Part shown: positions 35,022 through 44,205 of the stretch, piece after piece
Layout of the letters: the number at the start of each line of letters is the position of its first letter
Position numbering within the stretch: the first letter of the stretch is position 1
Assembly (NCBI GenBank): GCA_034428455.1
Contig: DAOUHZ010000023.1
Coordinates: forward strand, 1 to 57,962
Length of the DNA stretch: 57,962 bases
Source: Bin87 sp034428455
GTDB taxonomy: Bacteria; Chloroflexota; Dehalococcoidia; Lucifugimonadales; UBA3495
Direction: 5' to 3'
Notes under the pieces: generated by a model
The model's database searches: none
What the model saw: only the letters and a program-made list of their open reading frames with translations
Told to the model about the DNA's origin: nothing
Program-made: the position numbers and the translations under genes

Positions 35022-36686
35022 CTATGGCAACCCGTTGATGAACTCCTCGCAATGCTCCGTTCCCCACTCGTCACGTATCCACTCCGCGCGCATCCGGGCC
35101 AGTGATTGCATCTCTTCCGCCATCTTGCGATCTTTCATCCAGCCTTCCCGCCGGTTGCCCCGTTGCAAGCCGGTGAGCGTGCTGGTGTTGGACTTGCGGC
35201 TGTTGCATGGCGCGCAAATCAGGATGCGGTTGGTGATGTAGTTCTCGCCGCCTTCGGATTTCGGGCTGATGTGGTCCAGGTGGAAAAAGTCCGATTCCAT
35301 CAGCCGGCCGCACCCCGCGCAGCCCACCAAACCGCTGCGTCCTTGCGCCGCAATCAGCATGCGACGCATCAGCGCGTTGCTCAACTGCTGCCACGGCTCC
35401 GTGGGCCGGCGGGTTCTCAGCCGCAGCGACGGCGCCGCCACCTCGTTGTCGTCGGTGCGGGCTGGAAATTCCTCACCCTTGTCCTTGTTGTCGATGAAAT
35501 TCAGCCGGTACTCGGCAAATTGGAGCATCCCGTTGACGTTGGGCTGCCCTTCTAGGTCGGGATCGTCCACCAGGATGTTGTTTTCCCGCAGCCGGTTGGT
35601 GACCTCTGTATAGGCCCGCTCCCAGATGTCCATACCCACCCACTGTCGCCCAAGCCGTTCCGCGGCAATCGGTGTGGTGGCGCAACCGCAGAACGGGTCC
35701 AGTACGATGTCACCGCGGTTGGTGGACGCCGCGACAATGCGCTCGTATAGGGCGATTGGCTTCTGTGTCGGATAGCCGGTGCGCTCTTTGTGCCATGACC
35801 GCAATGGCAGTATGTCGGTCCAAACGTCCGCGGCCGGCGTTCCGGGATGTTCGTCAAGATAAACTTTGAGACGGGGAACCCCGTTTCTGGTCCAAAATAT
35901 CCTATCCTCGGACATCAGTCTTGTTATGCCATCGTCGTCATACATCCAATGCCGACCATTGGGAGGCGCGATTGACCCGCGTTCCCCGAAACTTCGGTCA
36001 GGCCCTGGCCCTGCGCCCGACAAGTCAGCTGACATGAACCGGCGTCCATCTCCATCTTTGTAGCGATAGTAATTTTCAACGTATTCTGGGTCTAACGGCT
36101 GGAAAATGGGATTCCAGATTATATTGGAACTTTTGCGGTAATATAGAATGCTATCGTGAACGTTACCCAGACCCTTGGCGTCGCTGTGACTAGTAGTTCT
36201 GCGCCAGACAATTTCGGACTTGAAATTGCGTGAACCAAATATCGCATCCATAAGCGCTTTGGTCCAAGCGTGTGCCGTGTGATCAATGTGCAAGTAGATG
36301 CTGCCGTCATCCCGCAGTATCCGGTGCATCTCCATCAACCGCACGCCCAGCCAGCACAAAAACGCCCCCATGTCGTCGCCGTACACCGTGCGGGCAGCGT
36401 CAATCACGCTCCAAGCACCCGGCCAGTCGTCCTGTATCTGGTCAATCCAGTCGTCATGGTTCTCAGCTATGGCGTTCCCCTTGCGGTCCAGTCCCAGGAT
36501 ATCCTTCTGCCATGTCCAGCGGTCATCATAGCCCCCGGCGTCGCTGAAAAACCCGCGCTGCTTCTTAAACGGCGGATCCGTGGCAATCAGATGCACCGTC
36601 TCGCTGTTCATCCGCCGCAAAGCCGGCAGATTGTCGCCGTAGTACAGCGTCCGGTTCTCAAAATTGGGAACTCCCATTTTGTCCAC
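35022..36686 (-). CDS. DNA methyltransferase fused to an HNH nuclease-like domain
   Basis: 554 residues. Motif IV is TDPPF (residues 37-40) and motif I is DPFCGCATT near 331, an order typical of beta-class N4-cytosine/N6-adenine methyltransferases. A target-recognition region lies between them. From about residue 455 a Cys4-HNH domain follows: CAGCGRLMESDFFHLDHISPKSEGG ... NRILICAPCNSRKS (HNH core D-H ... N ... C-x2-C). Methylation and cutting modules on one chain suggest a self-contained restriction-modification or modification-dependent enzyme. It begins with GTG at 36686 (or ATG at 36677); a 37-base gap separates it from the upstream repeat protein. Confidence 0.87.
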   Translation of the reverse strand: MDKMGVPNFENRTLYYGDNLPALRRMNSETVHLIATDPPFKKQRGFFSDAGGYDDRWTWQKDILGLDRKGNAIAENHDDWIDQIQDDWPGAWSVIDAARTVYGDDMGAFLCWLGVRLMEMHRILRDDGSIYLHIDHTAHAWTKALMDAIFGSRNFKSEIVWRRTTSHSDAKGLGNVHDSILYYRKSSNIIWNPIFQPLDPEYVENYYRYKDGDGRRFMSADLSGAGPGPDRSFGERGSIAPPNGRHWMYDDDGITRLMSEDRIFWTRNGVPRLKVYLDEHPGTPAADVWTDILPLRSWHKERTGYPTQKPIALYERIVAASTNRGDIVLDPFCGCATTPIAAERLGRQWVGMDIWERAYTEVTNRLRENNILVDDPDLEGQPNVNGMLQFAEYRLNFIDNKDKGEEFPARTDDNEVAAPSLRLRTRRPTEPWQQLSNALMRRMLIAAQGRSGLVGCAGCGRLMESDFFHLDHISPKSEGGENYITNRILICAPCNSRKSNTSTLTGLQRGNRREGWMKDRKMAEEMQSLARMRAEWIRDEWGTEHCEEFINGLP

Positions 36687-36723
36687 ATCAATACCGGGGC
36701 AAACCCAAGCCTCCGGTTCGTTG

Positions 36724-37722
36724 TCAATCAGCGAATGCGCGAGGATACAGGATCTTGGCCGCCTCCAGTATCAGAGCCCAGGCCTTTTCCTGATCTGTCA
36801 TTGTGGCGGCCCGTGGCAAGATTGGCGCCTGGTCGCTAACGTCGAAGTCTCGCTCCATCTGGGCCTCCATCAGTTGCCGGTAGCTGTACCGCCGCGATAG
36901 CAAGGCGCCGATTATCTCAATTGCTCGTTCGGCTCCTTCATCCATGAAGGATGCCACCTGTATAGCAGCTCTTAGCCTTATCTCCTCGTCTTCGCATTCA
37001 GCGGCGACAGTCACCAGAGCTTCGCTCGCCATTTCCCAGTCGCCCAGCTCGGCAACTTTGAGTGCGGCGTCTAGCCTGTCTTGATCTTCCGCGTCGTGGT
37101 CGTCAACTGCCAACGACAAAAAGGCCTTTGCAGCGGCGGCATTATCGCCGATATTAGAGAGCGTGACCGCCGCATTCCAGCGGTCCGAGTGACTGTATTC
37201 GTCCTCCTCGCTTTCGGCGATCACATTCAATATGGCAACTGCGTCCGCCGTATTGCCGGCTTTGTGCATCCTTTCGGCTGCCGATATGCGGTACTCCGCC
37301 TCGTCAAACCCCATGTCAATGCCGCTTTCGCGGGCAAAATAGAATACGGCGTTGATGCCTGAGATGCCGGCCACGGTATCGCCTATCCTCAGGATTTCCT
37401 GTGCCGCCTCGTTGCGCTCTTCCCATTCGATATCATCGGCCTCGCATATGGGGACGAGTATCCTGACGGAACCCTCTGCGTCTCCCAATTTTTCCACTTC
37501 ACGCGCAATCTCGAGACGGGCGATGCTCGTGTGCGGGTCCATGTTGACGCTCTCGGCCAACTGAACCAGAGCCGCAACTGCGGCGGCGTTACCTCCAAGT
37601 TTCGCGGCCAATGAGGCTGCTTCGATTCTGCGATCAGTTTCCAAATCGTTGTTGAGGTCGTTTATCAACTCAAGCAGGAAACTGACAGCTTCACCGATCT
37701 CGTTGTCGGGTTGTTGACTCAT
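36724..37722 (-). CDS. Helical-repeat protein of unknown function next to the methyltransferase-HNH gene
   Basis: A 332-residue acidic protein of repeated helix pairs of about 40-45 residues, with recurring A-A-x-L-x-x-L-G/I-G-D or D-x-x-x-A patterns (AAKLGGNAAAVAALVQLA, AREVEKLGDAEGSVRILVPI, AERMHKAGNTADAVAILNVI, AVTLSNIGDNAAAAKAFLSL, ALKVAELGDWEMASEALVTV). These are TPR/Sel1/HEAT-like solenoids, usually binding platforms. GGAG precedes the ATG. It is the first gene of the pair with the methyltransferase-HNH, so a regulator or partner of that enzyme is plausible. I name no family. Confidence 0.72.
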   Translation of the reverse strand: MSQQPDNEIGEAVSFLLELINDLNNDLETDRRIEAASLAAKLGGNAAAVAALVQLAESVNMDPHTSIARLEIAREVEKLGDAEGSVRILVPICEADDIEWEERNEAAQEILRIGDTVAGISGINAVFYFARESGIDMGFDEAEYRISAAERMHKAGNTADAVAILNVIAESEEDEYSHSDRWNAAVTLSNIGDNAAAAKAFLSLAVDDHDAEDQDRLDAALKVAELGDWEMASEALVTVAAECEDEEIRLRAAIQVASFMDEGAERAIEIIGALLSRRYSYRQLMEAQMERDFDVSDQAPILPRAATMTDQEKAWALILEAAKILYPRAFAD

Positions 37723-37768
37723 GGAGGCTCCGTTTCATGGTAGGGGTTGCTTTCAGTATGCCACCCGC

Positions 37769-39487
37769 CTAAGTCTCCCCCGACCTCCGCGCGTCCGCCC
37801 GCCAGTCGTCCGGGCTCGGCCCCCGGTCGATCAGCACGTCCACCACCGCCGGCAGACCCGACGCCCGCGCGTCCCGCAGTGCGTCGGCGAGGTTCCGCGA
37901 GTCCGCCACCTGCACGCCGAAGCACCCGAACCCCCGCGCCACCGCCGCGTTGTCCGTCTCGGCGAACTCAGACGCGATGTACTGTCCCGGCGCCTGGTGG
38001 TGTCGCACCATGCCCAGCGCGCCGTCGTTGAACACCACGCAGATGATCGGCAGCTCGTACTGCATCGCCGTCGACAGCGCGTTCACCGTCATCATGTATC
38101 CGCCGTCGCCGGTCACCGACACCACCGGCCGCCCTGGATACGCGATCTGGAGCCCAACCGACGCCGGCAGCCCCCAGCCCATGCCCGCCGTGCCGCCCGG
38201 GCAGAAGAACGTGTGCGCCTGCTGCGACTGGAACAGATGCGCCATCCACGTCCGGTTGTTCCCCGCGTCCAGCGCGTACACCGTGTCCGCCGGCATCGTC
38301 TCTTGCAGGACCCGCACCAAACGCTGCGGCAGCACCGGCGACGAGTCGGTGTGCAGCCCCGCGTCTTCGTAAAACTCCGCCTCCTGCTTGCGACCCGGCA
38401 ATGCCCCGGCCCACTCGCTCCGGTCGCCGGCCGTGGACGCCGACGCCTCCGCCGAAGCCTCCACCAGCTGACCCAGGATGCTCCCCGCGTCGCCGATCAA
38501 CCCCAGCTCCACCGGGAAGGTCCAGCCCGCGTTCCGGTCGTCGATGTCAATCTGGATGATCCGTTGACCCCGCGGGTTGAAGATGTTGGGCCGCTCCCGC
38601 ACCGTGTCCTGCGGGCTCAGCTTCGCCCCCACGATCACCACCGTGTCCGCGTCTCCCACCGCCCGGTTCGCCGCCTCCTGCCCGTAAACCCCCACCATGC
38701 CCACCGAAAGCGGGTGCGTCTCTGCGATGGCCGACTTCCCCTTGTAGCTCGTCGCCACCGGCGCGTTCCATTGCTCCGCCAGCTGTTGCAAAGCGCCGTG
38801 CGCCCCCGCCATGTGCACGCCGTTCCCCGCCACGATCACCGGCCGCCGCGACTGCGACAGGATCTCCACGGCCTTGTCGATATCCGCCGGCGCCGCCTGC
38901 GGCTTGGCCGTGTTCAGGTATCCCGCAGTGTCGTGGATGAACGGGGGTGACTCCAGGTCGACCTCGCCCGCGATGGACGCCGTCCGCATCAGCAGGCACG
39001 TCGGACCCGGCCGCCCGCTCATCGAGTGCTTGATCGCCAGCTGCGCCCCCAGCGCCGCCTCTTTGGGCGACGTCGCCAGCGTCGTGTACTTCGTCATCGA
39101 CCGGAAGATGTTGTGCAGGTCGATGCTCCCGTACTCGCCGGCCCCCGACTGGTTCGCCGGATGCTGCCCCACGCCGCCGTCCGACGTGTCCGTCAGCACC
39201 AGCATCGGGCTGCTGCTCAGCATCGCCTCCATGATGCCGAACGACGCGTTCGACCCCATGAACAGCCCCTGCCCCATGATCACCGCCGGCTTCCCCGTCG
39301 CCCGCGCGTAGGCGTCGGCCATGATCGCCGCCGTCTGCTCGTGCCGCGTCAGGTACGTGTTGATGGCCGGCTCCTTCCCCACCAGGTTGGTGAAAATCTG
39401 CCCCGTCCCGCCGCCCGGTATCCCGAACACGGCGTCAATCCCCGCCTCCTCCAGAAACTGCACAATCAACTCATGGGCCTGCGGCAT
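37769..39487 (-). CDS. Acetolactate-synthase-like TPP enzyme (second of three)
   Basis: A 572-residue TPP enzyme with the catalytic Glu50 in the standard setting TRHEQTAAIMADAYARATG, an intact central domain and the TPP/Mg motif TGDGGYMMTVNALSTAMQYELP. Compared with IlvB the region GGVGQHPANQ is distinct, and no regulatory subunit gene is nearby; benzoylformate-decarboxylase-like or sulfoacetaldehyde-related roles cannot be separated by eye. GGAG precedes the ATG. Its downstream neighbours are the repeat protein and methyltransferase-HNH genes, so a metabolic gene sits inside an otherwise accessory stretch. Confidence 0.9.
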   Translation of the reverse strand: MPQAHELIVQFLEEAGIDAVFGIPGGGTGQIFTNLVGKEPAINTYLTRHEQTAAIMADAYARATGKPAVIMGQGLFMGSNASFGIMEAMLSSSPMLVLTDTSDGGVGQHPANQSGAGEYGSIDLHNIFRSMTKYTTLATSPKEAALGAQLAIKHSMSGRPGPTCLLMRTASIAGEVDLESPPFIHDTAGYLNTAKPQAAPADIDKAVEILSQSRRPVIVAGNGVHMAGAHGALQQLAEQWNAPVATSYKGKSAIAETHPLSVGMVGVYGQEAANRAVGDADTVVIVGAKLSPQDTVRERPNIFNPRGQRIIQIDIDDRNAGWTFPVELGLIGDAGSILGQLVEASAEASASTAGDRSEWAGALPGRKQEAEFYEDAGLHTDSSPVLPQRLVRVLQETMPADTVYALDAGNNRTWMAHLFQSQQAHTFFCPGGTAGMGWGLPASVGLQIAYPGRPVVSVTGDGGYMMTVNALSTAMQYELPIICVVFNDGALGMVRHHQAPGQYIASEFAETDNAAVARGFGCFGVQVADSRNLADALRDARASGLPAVVDVLIDRGPSPDDWRADARRSGET

Positions 39488-39530
39488 GGTAATTCTCCAG
39501 TGAAAATGTCATTGCAAGGGTGAGGTTCTT

Positions 39531-39602
39531 GTCATTGCGAGCGAAGCGCGGCGATCCCGACGCCCCAGCCATCTGTCATTGCGAGCGAAGCGCGGCAATC
39601 TC
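39531..39602. repeat. Two direct copies of the GTCATTGCGAGCGAAGCGCGGC repeat
   Basis: Copies at 39531-39556 (ending GGCGATC) and 39575-39602 (ending GGCAATCTC), 18 bases apart, in the gap between the divergent TPP-enzyme and N6-methylase genes. The same core recurs at 43962-44051 and 44722-44749. Confidence 0.85.
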
Positions 39603-39769
39603 GTGAGGACAGTGACCTCCGCACGGCCCGCCAAGTAGCGCCGATGATACCCACACCCCGCCGGCCGGTCAACAAACCGCCCCGGATACTGACGTTCCGC
39701 TCGTTGACCGCCAACCCGCCGGCTATCTATCCTAACCCCACCCGTTGCTATCCCTCTGCGGAGCCTGGA

Positions 39770-42703
39770 ATGCCCACTCCCCGCCAAACTGAACCCAGTG
39801 CCAACAACGCCCTTGGCATTGCATTGCAGAATATGATGCCCACCTTTGCCGTCCGCTCCGAAAACGTCCGGACTATAGCCGGACGGCCCAATCTCCAGCC
39901 CGACATCCTCATCACTGCTCCCGGCCGTTCCCCTGTGATTCTGGAAGCCGAATTTATCCCCGCACGCGGCGTCGAACGGGAAGCCCGATCTCGCCTGGGT
40001 CTCGAAGTCAATGAGGGCAACCGCATCATCGAAGCGTCAATCGCCCTGCGTTATCCTCGGGGTACCCGTGACGCGGATGACTTGGTAGCCTTCATCCACC
40101 AGGCCCAGCCGGCCTGGTGTCTATTCACCAAGGCCGGCGACGACGTAATACGCTTCCCGGAATCCGGCTGGTTGGAAGGTTCCGTATCCGACCTGGCGGA
40201 CCTCGTCCGGCTGGTGTCGGTGCCGCAACGCGCCGTTGACGAATCCGCCCTTGCCTTGCAGAAAGCCATCGACGGCGCGGTGGCCATTCTCAACGAGATG
40301 CACCAGCTCCGTCCTAACATCGCCCCGTACATCGCCAGCGGCTTGGGTCTCACCGATGTCCCACAGACCCGCCGCATGATTTGCGCCATCATCGCCAACG
40401 CCATCGGCTTTCAGGGTCGTCTGCACGGCATCCATACCGGCGTCAAGTCTCTCCGTGAAACCATCGGCGACAACGTGTCCAATCCCCAGCAGGAAACTCT
40501 GACCGCCTGGAAGGAAATCCTTGACATAAACTATTGGCCCATCTTTGCCGTCGCCCACGACATCGTCGAACAACTGCCCGCCGACGCCGCTTCCCGCATC
40601 CTCCGACGCCTGATGCTTACCGCCGAGAGTATCAACGCTTCCGGCGCCCACATCGCCCACGATCTCACCGGGCGCGTTTTCCAGCGTCTCATATCTGACC
40701 GCAAATACCTTGCCACCTTCTACACCCTCCCCGAATCCGCGTCACTCCTGGCTCGCCTTGCCGTCGCCAAGCTGAACGGCATCGACTGGTCCGACGCCGA
40801 GGCCATCGGAAACCTCCGCATCGGCGATTTCGCCTGCGGAACCGGCGCGTTGCTTTCCGCTGTGTATGAGCAGATCGCCGCCCGACACGAACGCGCCGGC
40901 GGCGACCCCGCCGCTATCCACCCTGTGATGATGGAAGAAGTCCTTTACGGCTGCGACGTCATGCCTTCTGCCATCCACATCACCGGCTCCACCCTGTCCG
41001 GCGCCCAGCCCAACGTCGGCTACGACAATTCCCGCCTCTACACCCTGGCCTACGGGCGCCAGTCTGACGGGACTGTCGCCATCGGCTCGTTGGAACTGCT
41101 CCAGTCCTCCGCCGCCATGGCTCTTTTCAACACCAGCGACCCTGCTCTCCGCACGGGTAGCTTCGGCCAGGAAACCGCCGCCCGGGTCATTGCCGACGTT
41201 CCCGACGCCGGGTTTGATCTGGTGATAATGAACCCGCCCTTCACCCGCGCCACCAACCACGAGGGCGCCCACGCCGACATCACCAACCCCGCCTTTGCTG
41301 CCTTCAATGCGACTCCCGAAGATCAGACCGCCATGGGCCAGCGTACCAATCGGCTGGGACGCGATACCTGCTACCACGGCAATGCCGGTATCGCTTCCGC
41401 CTTTGCCGCCCTCGCCCACCGCAAGGTCAAGCCCGGGGGTGTCTTGGCCTTGGTTCTCCCTCTTTCTGCCGCCGCCGGTCTTTCCTGGCAGGCTTTCCGG
41501 CAACTCCTTGGCACTGAATACACCGACCTCACCGTTTTGAGCATCGCGCGCTACGACCGCGATGACCCCGGCGTCGCCCGTGACCTTGCCTTCTCATCCG
41601 ATACCGGCATGGCCGAGTGCCTGGTCGTCACCCGCAAACGGTTCAAGTCCTCCGAAGAGACCCAGCGCGGAACTTTCGTTTCCTTGTTCCGACGCCCGCC
41701 GGGCTTGGCCCAGGCCAGCGCCATCGCTCAGCCCATCATCAATACCCCCCGCGCCCGTCCTATTGATGGTAGCCCCAGCGGCGGCACTCGTCTCCCCATC
41801 GGAACCGCCACCGCCGGCGCCATGCTCGACGCTCCCTTGTCCCCCGACGGCGAGCCCTGGGGTCCGGTCCGAGTTTTCGACTTCTCCCTAGCCCAAATAG
41901 CCTGGCACCTGCGCTTCTCCAAGCTCTGGCTTCCCACCATCGGCCGAACCCCCCCGGATCTGCCCATGGCCCCCTTGAACCAGGTGGGCCAACTCGGCTT
42001 GGTGCACCGCGACATCACCGGGCCGGCACCGCGTGGCCCTTTCGATAAAATTGACCCGATAGCCGACCCGCAGTTTCCCGCCCTCTGGAACCACGACGCC
42101 CGCCGGGAAACCCGGATCCTGTGCCAGCCCGATTCCGAGCTCCAGGAACGTGAGGGCATGGAAGAAAAAGCAACCGAGGTTTGGGCTACCGCCAGCCGCG
42201 CCCACTTGAATCTAGATTTCCGCTTCAATTCCCAACCCTTGGCATTGGCTTTCACGGAAACCCCTAGCTTGGGCGGACGAGCGTGGCCGAACGTCGCGTT
42301 CCCGGATGAACGCTGGGATTACGCTTTCGCCCTGTGGGCCAACAGCACCCTGGGCCTGTTCGCTTACTGGTGGCACTCCAGTCGGCAGCAACCCGGCAGG
42401 GGAATAGTTACCATTCGGATGATCGAAACACTTCCCGTCCTTGACTTCCGCGCGCTCTCCGACGCCCAGCTTGCCACCGCCGAAGCCATCTTCAACGAGT
42501 TCCGCGATCTGGAACTCCTGCCCGCGTACCTTGCCGACGCCGACCCCAACCGCGCTCTCCTCGACCGCCGCGTTATCTGCGACCTCCTCGGCTTCGACGA
42601 AAACATCTACGCCCTGGTTCGCCGCCACGCCTCGCGCTGGTGCCACGAGCCTTCCGTCCACGGCGGCAAAGCCCGCCCCGGATCCGCTCAGTTCATCTCC
42701 TGA
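39770..42703 (+). CDS. Large N6-adenine DNA methyltransferase with N-terminal nuclease-like domain (type IIG/ISP-like)
   Basis: About 977 residues from the ATG at 39770 (GGAG six bases upstream; the frame is open 42 codons further). The N-terminus holds PDILITAPGRSPVILEAEF near residue 43, shaped like a PD-(D/E)xK nuclease site but with Glu where the catalytic Lys should be. A helical connector follows. The methylase core has motif I DFACGTGALLSAVYEQI near 352 and motif IV NPPFTRAT near 487, the N6-adenine gamma-class order. The last third would contain target recognition. No helicase, HsdS or HsdR is present. It may be a methylase-only or nuclease-inactive relative of type IIG enzymes. Confidence 0.82.
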   Translation: MPTPRQTEPSANNALGIALQNMMPTFAVRSENVRTIAGRPNLQPDILITAPGRSPVILEAEFIPARGVEREARSRLGLEVNEGNRIIEASIALRYPRGTRDADDLVAFIHQAQPAWCLFTKAGDDVIRFPESGWLEGSVSDLADLVRLVSVPQRAVDESALALQKAIDGAVAILNEMHQLRPNIAPYIASGLGLTDVPQTRRMICAIIANAIGFQGRLHGIHTGVKSLRETIGDNVSNPQQETLTAWKEILDINYWPIFAVAHDIVEQLPADAASRILRRLMLTAESINASGAHIAHDLTGRVFQRLISDRKYLATFYTLPESASLLARLAVAKLNGIDWSDAEAIGNLRIGDFACGTGALLSAVYEQIAARHERAGGDPAAIHPVMMEEVLYGCDVMPSAIHITGSTLSGAQPNVGYDNSRLYTLAYGRQSDGTVAIGSLELLQSSAAMALFNTSDPALRTGSFGQETAARVIADVPDAGFDLVIMNPPFTRATNHEGAHADITNPAFAAFNATPEDQTAMGQRTNRLGRDTCYHGNAGIASAFAALAHRKVKPGGVLALVLPLSAAAGLSWQAFRQLLGTEYTDLTVLSIARYDRDDPGVARDLAFSSDTGMAECLVVTRKRFKSSEETQRGTFVSLFRRPPGLAQASAIAQPIINTPRARPIDGSPSGGTRLPIGTATAGAMLDAPLSPDGEPWGPVRVFDFSLAQIAWHLRFSKLWLPTIGRTPPDLPMAPLNQVGQLGLVHRDITGPAPRGPFDKIDPIADPQFPALWNHDARRETRILCQPDSELQEREGMEEKATEVWATASRAHLNLDFRFNSQPLALAFTETPSLGGRAWPNVAFPDERWDYAFALWANSTLGLFAYWWHSSRQQPGRGIVTIRMIETLPVLDFRALSDAQLATAEAIFNEFRDLELLPAYLADADPNRALLDRRVICDLLGFDENIYALVRRHASRWCHEPSVHGGKARPGSAQFIS

Positions 42704-43354
42704 CCATCGGCCCCCACCTCCTGGCGGGCCTCGACACGCAACGCCGAGCCACGGGCGTCTCTTTCGTCCTCCCCATGCGGCGTTGATCGTCTCGGCCGTG
42801 GCAATCCCGCGACCATCCTGACACCCGTCTCACGTCTGCCCGGTTAGCGGGGGAAGCCTCAGAATCCCAACTCTCAAGATTTCGGGATTAACCGGATTGG
42901 AACCGATATGAGCCGGAGAACCCCCAATCCTGCGCAATCATCAAATCCCGAAAATCCTGATCCTGACAATTTCCGCAAATCGGTACGCAATGCTGACACC
43001 CATCCCTTGCGGCCGCTGCATCCGAACACGTATGCTGATTTCACCTGGGAAAACAGCTGTTGCCAATCGCAAACTCAGAGGCAGGATTTCGGATCGACGG
43101 CCAACCCCGTCAGTGAAAAATCGCAACCGGCCCAGGGGGCAATCCGCGGCTTACCATTTCGACTGCTCACCCGCTTTGCCCTCTGCTCCACCGGGACCAT
43201 CCGCGCCCGCGCGCAGGGATGACTGGACATCCTGAGTACACGGAAAAGTAGGATAAATAGTTGCGTACCCCGGCCGTGTCCTGACAACGATCCGAAATCC
43301 TGCCTCTCCAAATCATCACCATCGTCAACCAGAGGAGCCAATGCCATCGGAACC
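42704..43354. other. Intergenic stretch with repeat-like sequence
   Basis: No convincing gene. The left half has AATCCTG/AATCCCGA-type short repeats (42930-42970), and the right half is bounded by a 20-bp inverted repeat pair (listed separately). The small plus-strand ORF at 42908-43222 lacks a ribosome-binding site and family features. Confidence 0.5.
43077..43307. repeat. Pair of 20-bp perfect inverted repeats bounding 191 bp
   Basis: AGAGGCAGGATTTCGGATCG at 43077-43096 and its exact reverse complement at 43288-43307. The enclosed 191 bases have no ORF of note. The layout resembles a short non-autonomous element (MITE) or the foot of a lost insertion, but no target-site duplication was found. 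Confidence 0.7.
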
Positions 43355-43924
43355 GTGAAACACCACCGGCAACGCAGCCGTTTCTTTCTCAATCGGGCGA
43401 CCGCCCACCTCTCCTTCGGCCGGACCGACCTTGGAGCCGATGCCCTGCGCCGCTCCGCCAGTCATTCCGTGACTGCGGCCGCCATTAACTGGGGTCGCCC
43501 CCATTCCACTCGCCGCCGGCTGATGACCGCTCTCTACTGCGTCATCTGCGACGGCGGGCTCCCCAACGGGCACATCCGGACTTTCCGCGAGGTCTACGCC
43601 GTCACCGCTGGCTGGCTCGATTCCCTCGAGCCCAGGCCACGTCGGCTGGCCTTGGCGCGCCTGCATCGGCGTGTGCGCCATCTGATCACGGATATCGAAG
43701 GCGCCATCGACGGGAACCATCGCCCAGCCCGGACGCGGGACATCATCGAGCGCCTCAACACCGGTCCCGGTCCCGCGCCTCCCTTCCCGCCGGTGAAGAA
43801 CATGGGTGAACTGCGGGCCTTCCTGGGTCTCCCCGACGACCCGGCCCATGCCAGCCACCCAGTCAATTGCCTCCAATGTCGCACCGCCGACCCGTTTCCC
43901 CCTACCCACGGCCCGCCCACGTAG
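43355..43924 (+). CDS. PaREP1/HEPN-like small protein, first of two
   Basis: A 189-residue protein, GTG start. The N-terminal half (ATAHLSFGRTDLGADALRRSASHSVTAAAINWGRP) looks like the helical PaREP1/HEPN-type core, with an amphipathic G-x-x-D-L-G-A-D-A-L-R-R-S-A turn; the C-terminal part is Pro-rich with CLQC. HEPN-type proteins are often RNases or nucleotidyltransferase partners; here the RNase motif RxxxxH is not clear, so I do not assign activity. It lies near a second protein of the same type at 44206 and downstream of the large methylase. The start is uncertain: AGGAG (43332-43336) is 18 bases away. Confidence 0.5.
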   Translation: MKHHRQRSRFFLNRATAHLSFGRTDLGADALRRSASHSVTAAAINWGRPHSTRRRLMTALYCVICDGGLPNGHIRTFREVYAVTAGWLDSLEPRPRRLALARLHRRVRHLITDIEGAIDGNHRPARTRDIIERLNTGPGPAPPFPPVKNMGELRAFLGLPDDPAHASHPVNCLQCRTADPFPPTHGPPT

Positions 43925-43961
43925 CCGCCCGTGCACACGCACACCCTGTTTCATTCAGAGT

Positions 43962-44051
43962 GTCATTGCGAGCGAAGCGTGGCAATCTCGGATTGGAACG
44001 GGGTCCCGTGGAGGAATGAGATCGCCACGTCGCTGCGCGCCTCGCGATGAC
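43962..44051. repeat. Inverted-repeat element with GTCATTGCGAGC ends
   Basis: Starts GTCATTGCGAGCGAAGCGTG, with GGCAATCTC following, and ends GAGATCGCC...CTCGCGATGAC, a near-palindromic pair that could fold into a long hairpin. This is the complete form; 39531-39602 and 44722-44749 are single arms. Confidence 0.8.
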
Positions 44052-44143
44052 AAACTGGGTGTTCGTGAACCCACTGCCGTCATTTGAAGTAATCAATCCG
44101 TCCGTATCTCTCACATCCTCTCCATCCATGTCATGAACCCCGA

Positions 44144-44172
44144 TTGACCCCGTCCCCGCGCTGCCCTATCAT
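44144..44172 (+). promoter_or_regulatory. Promoter copy 1, upstream of the HEPN-like gene
   Basis: TTGACC (44144-44149), 17 bases, TATCAT (44167-44172). The block around it is nearly identical to 44663-44691. Confidence 0.65.
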
Positions 44173-44205
44173 CCCGGCCAATCGACCAGACCCACGTGAA
44201 TAGCG

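Noticed and set aside
42908..43222. 104-residue ORF after the large methylase
   Set aside because: No ribosome-binding site, no domain, low-complexity composition, and it runs across one arm of the inverted repeat.
43902..44129. Minus-strand ORF reading RSHSSTGPRS and RLPRFARND
   Set aside because: It is a translation of the dispersed GTCATTGCGAGC repeat, not a gene.
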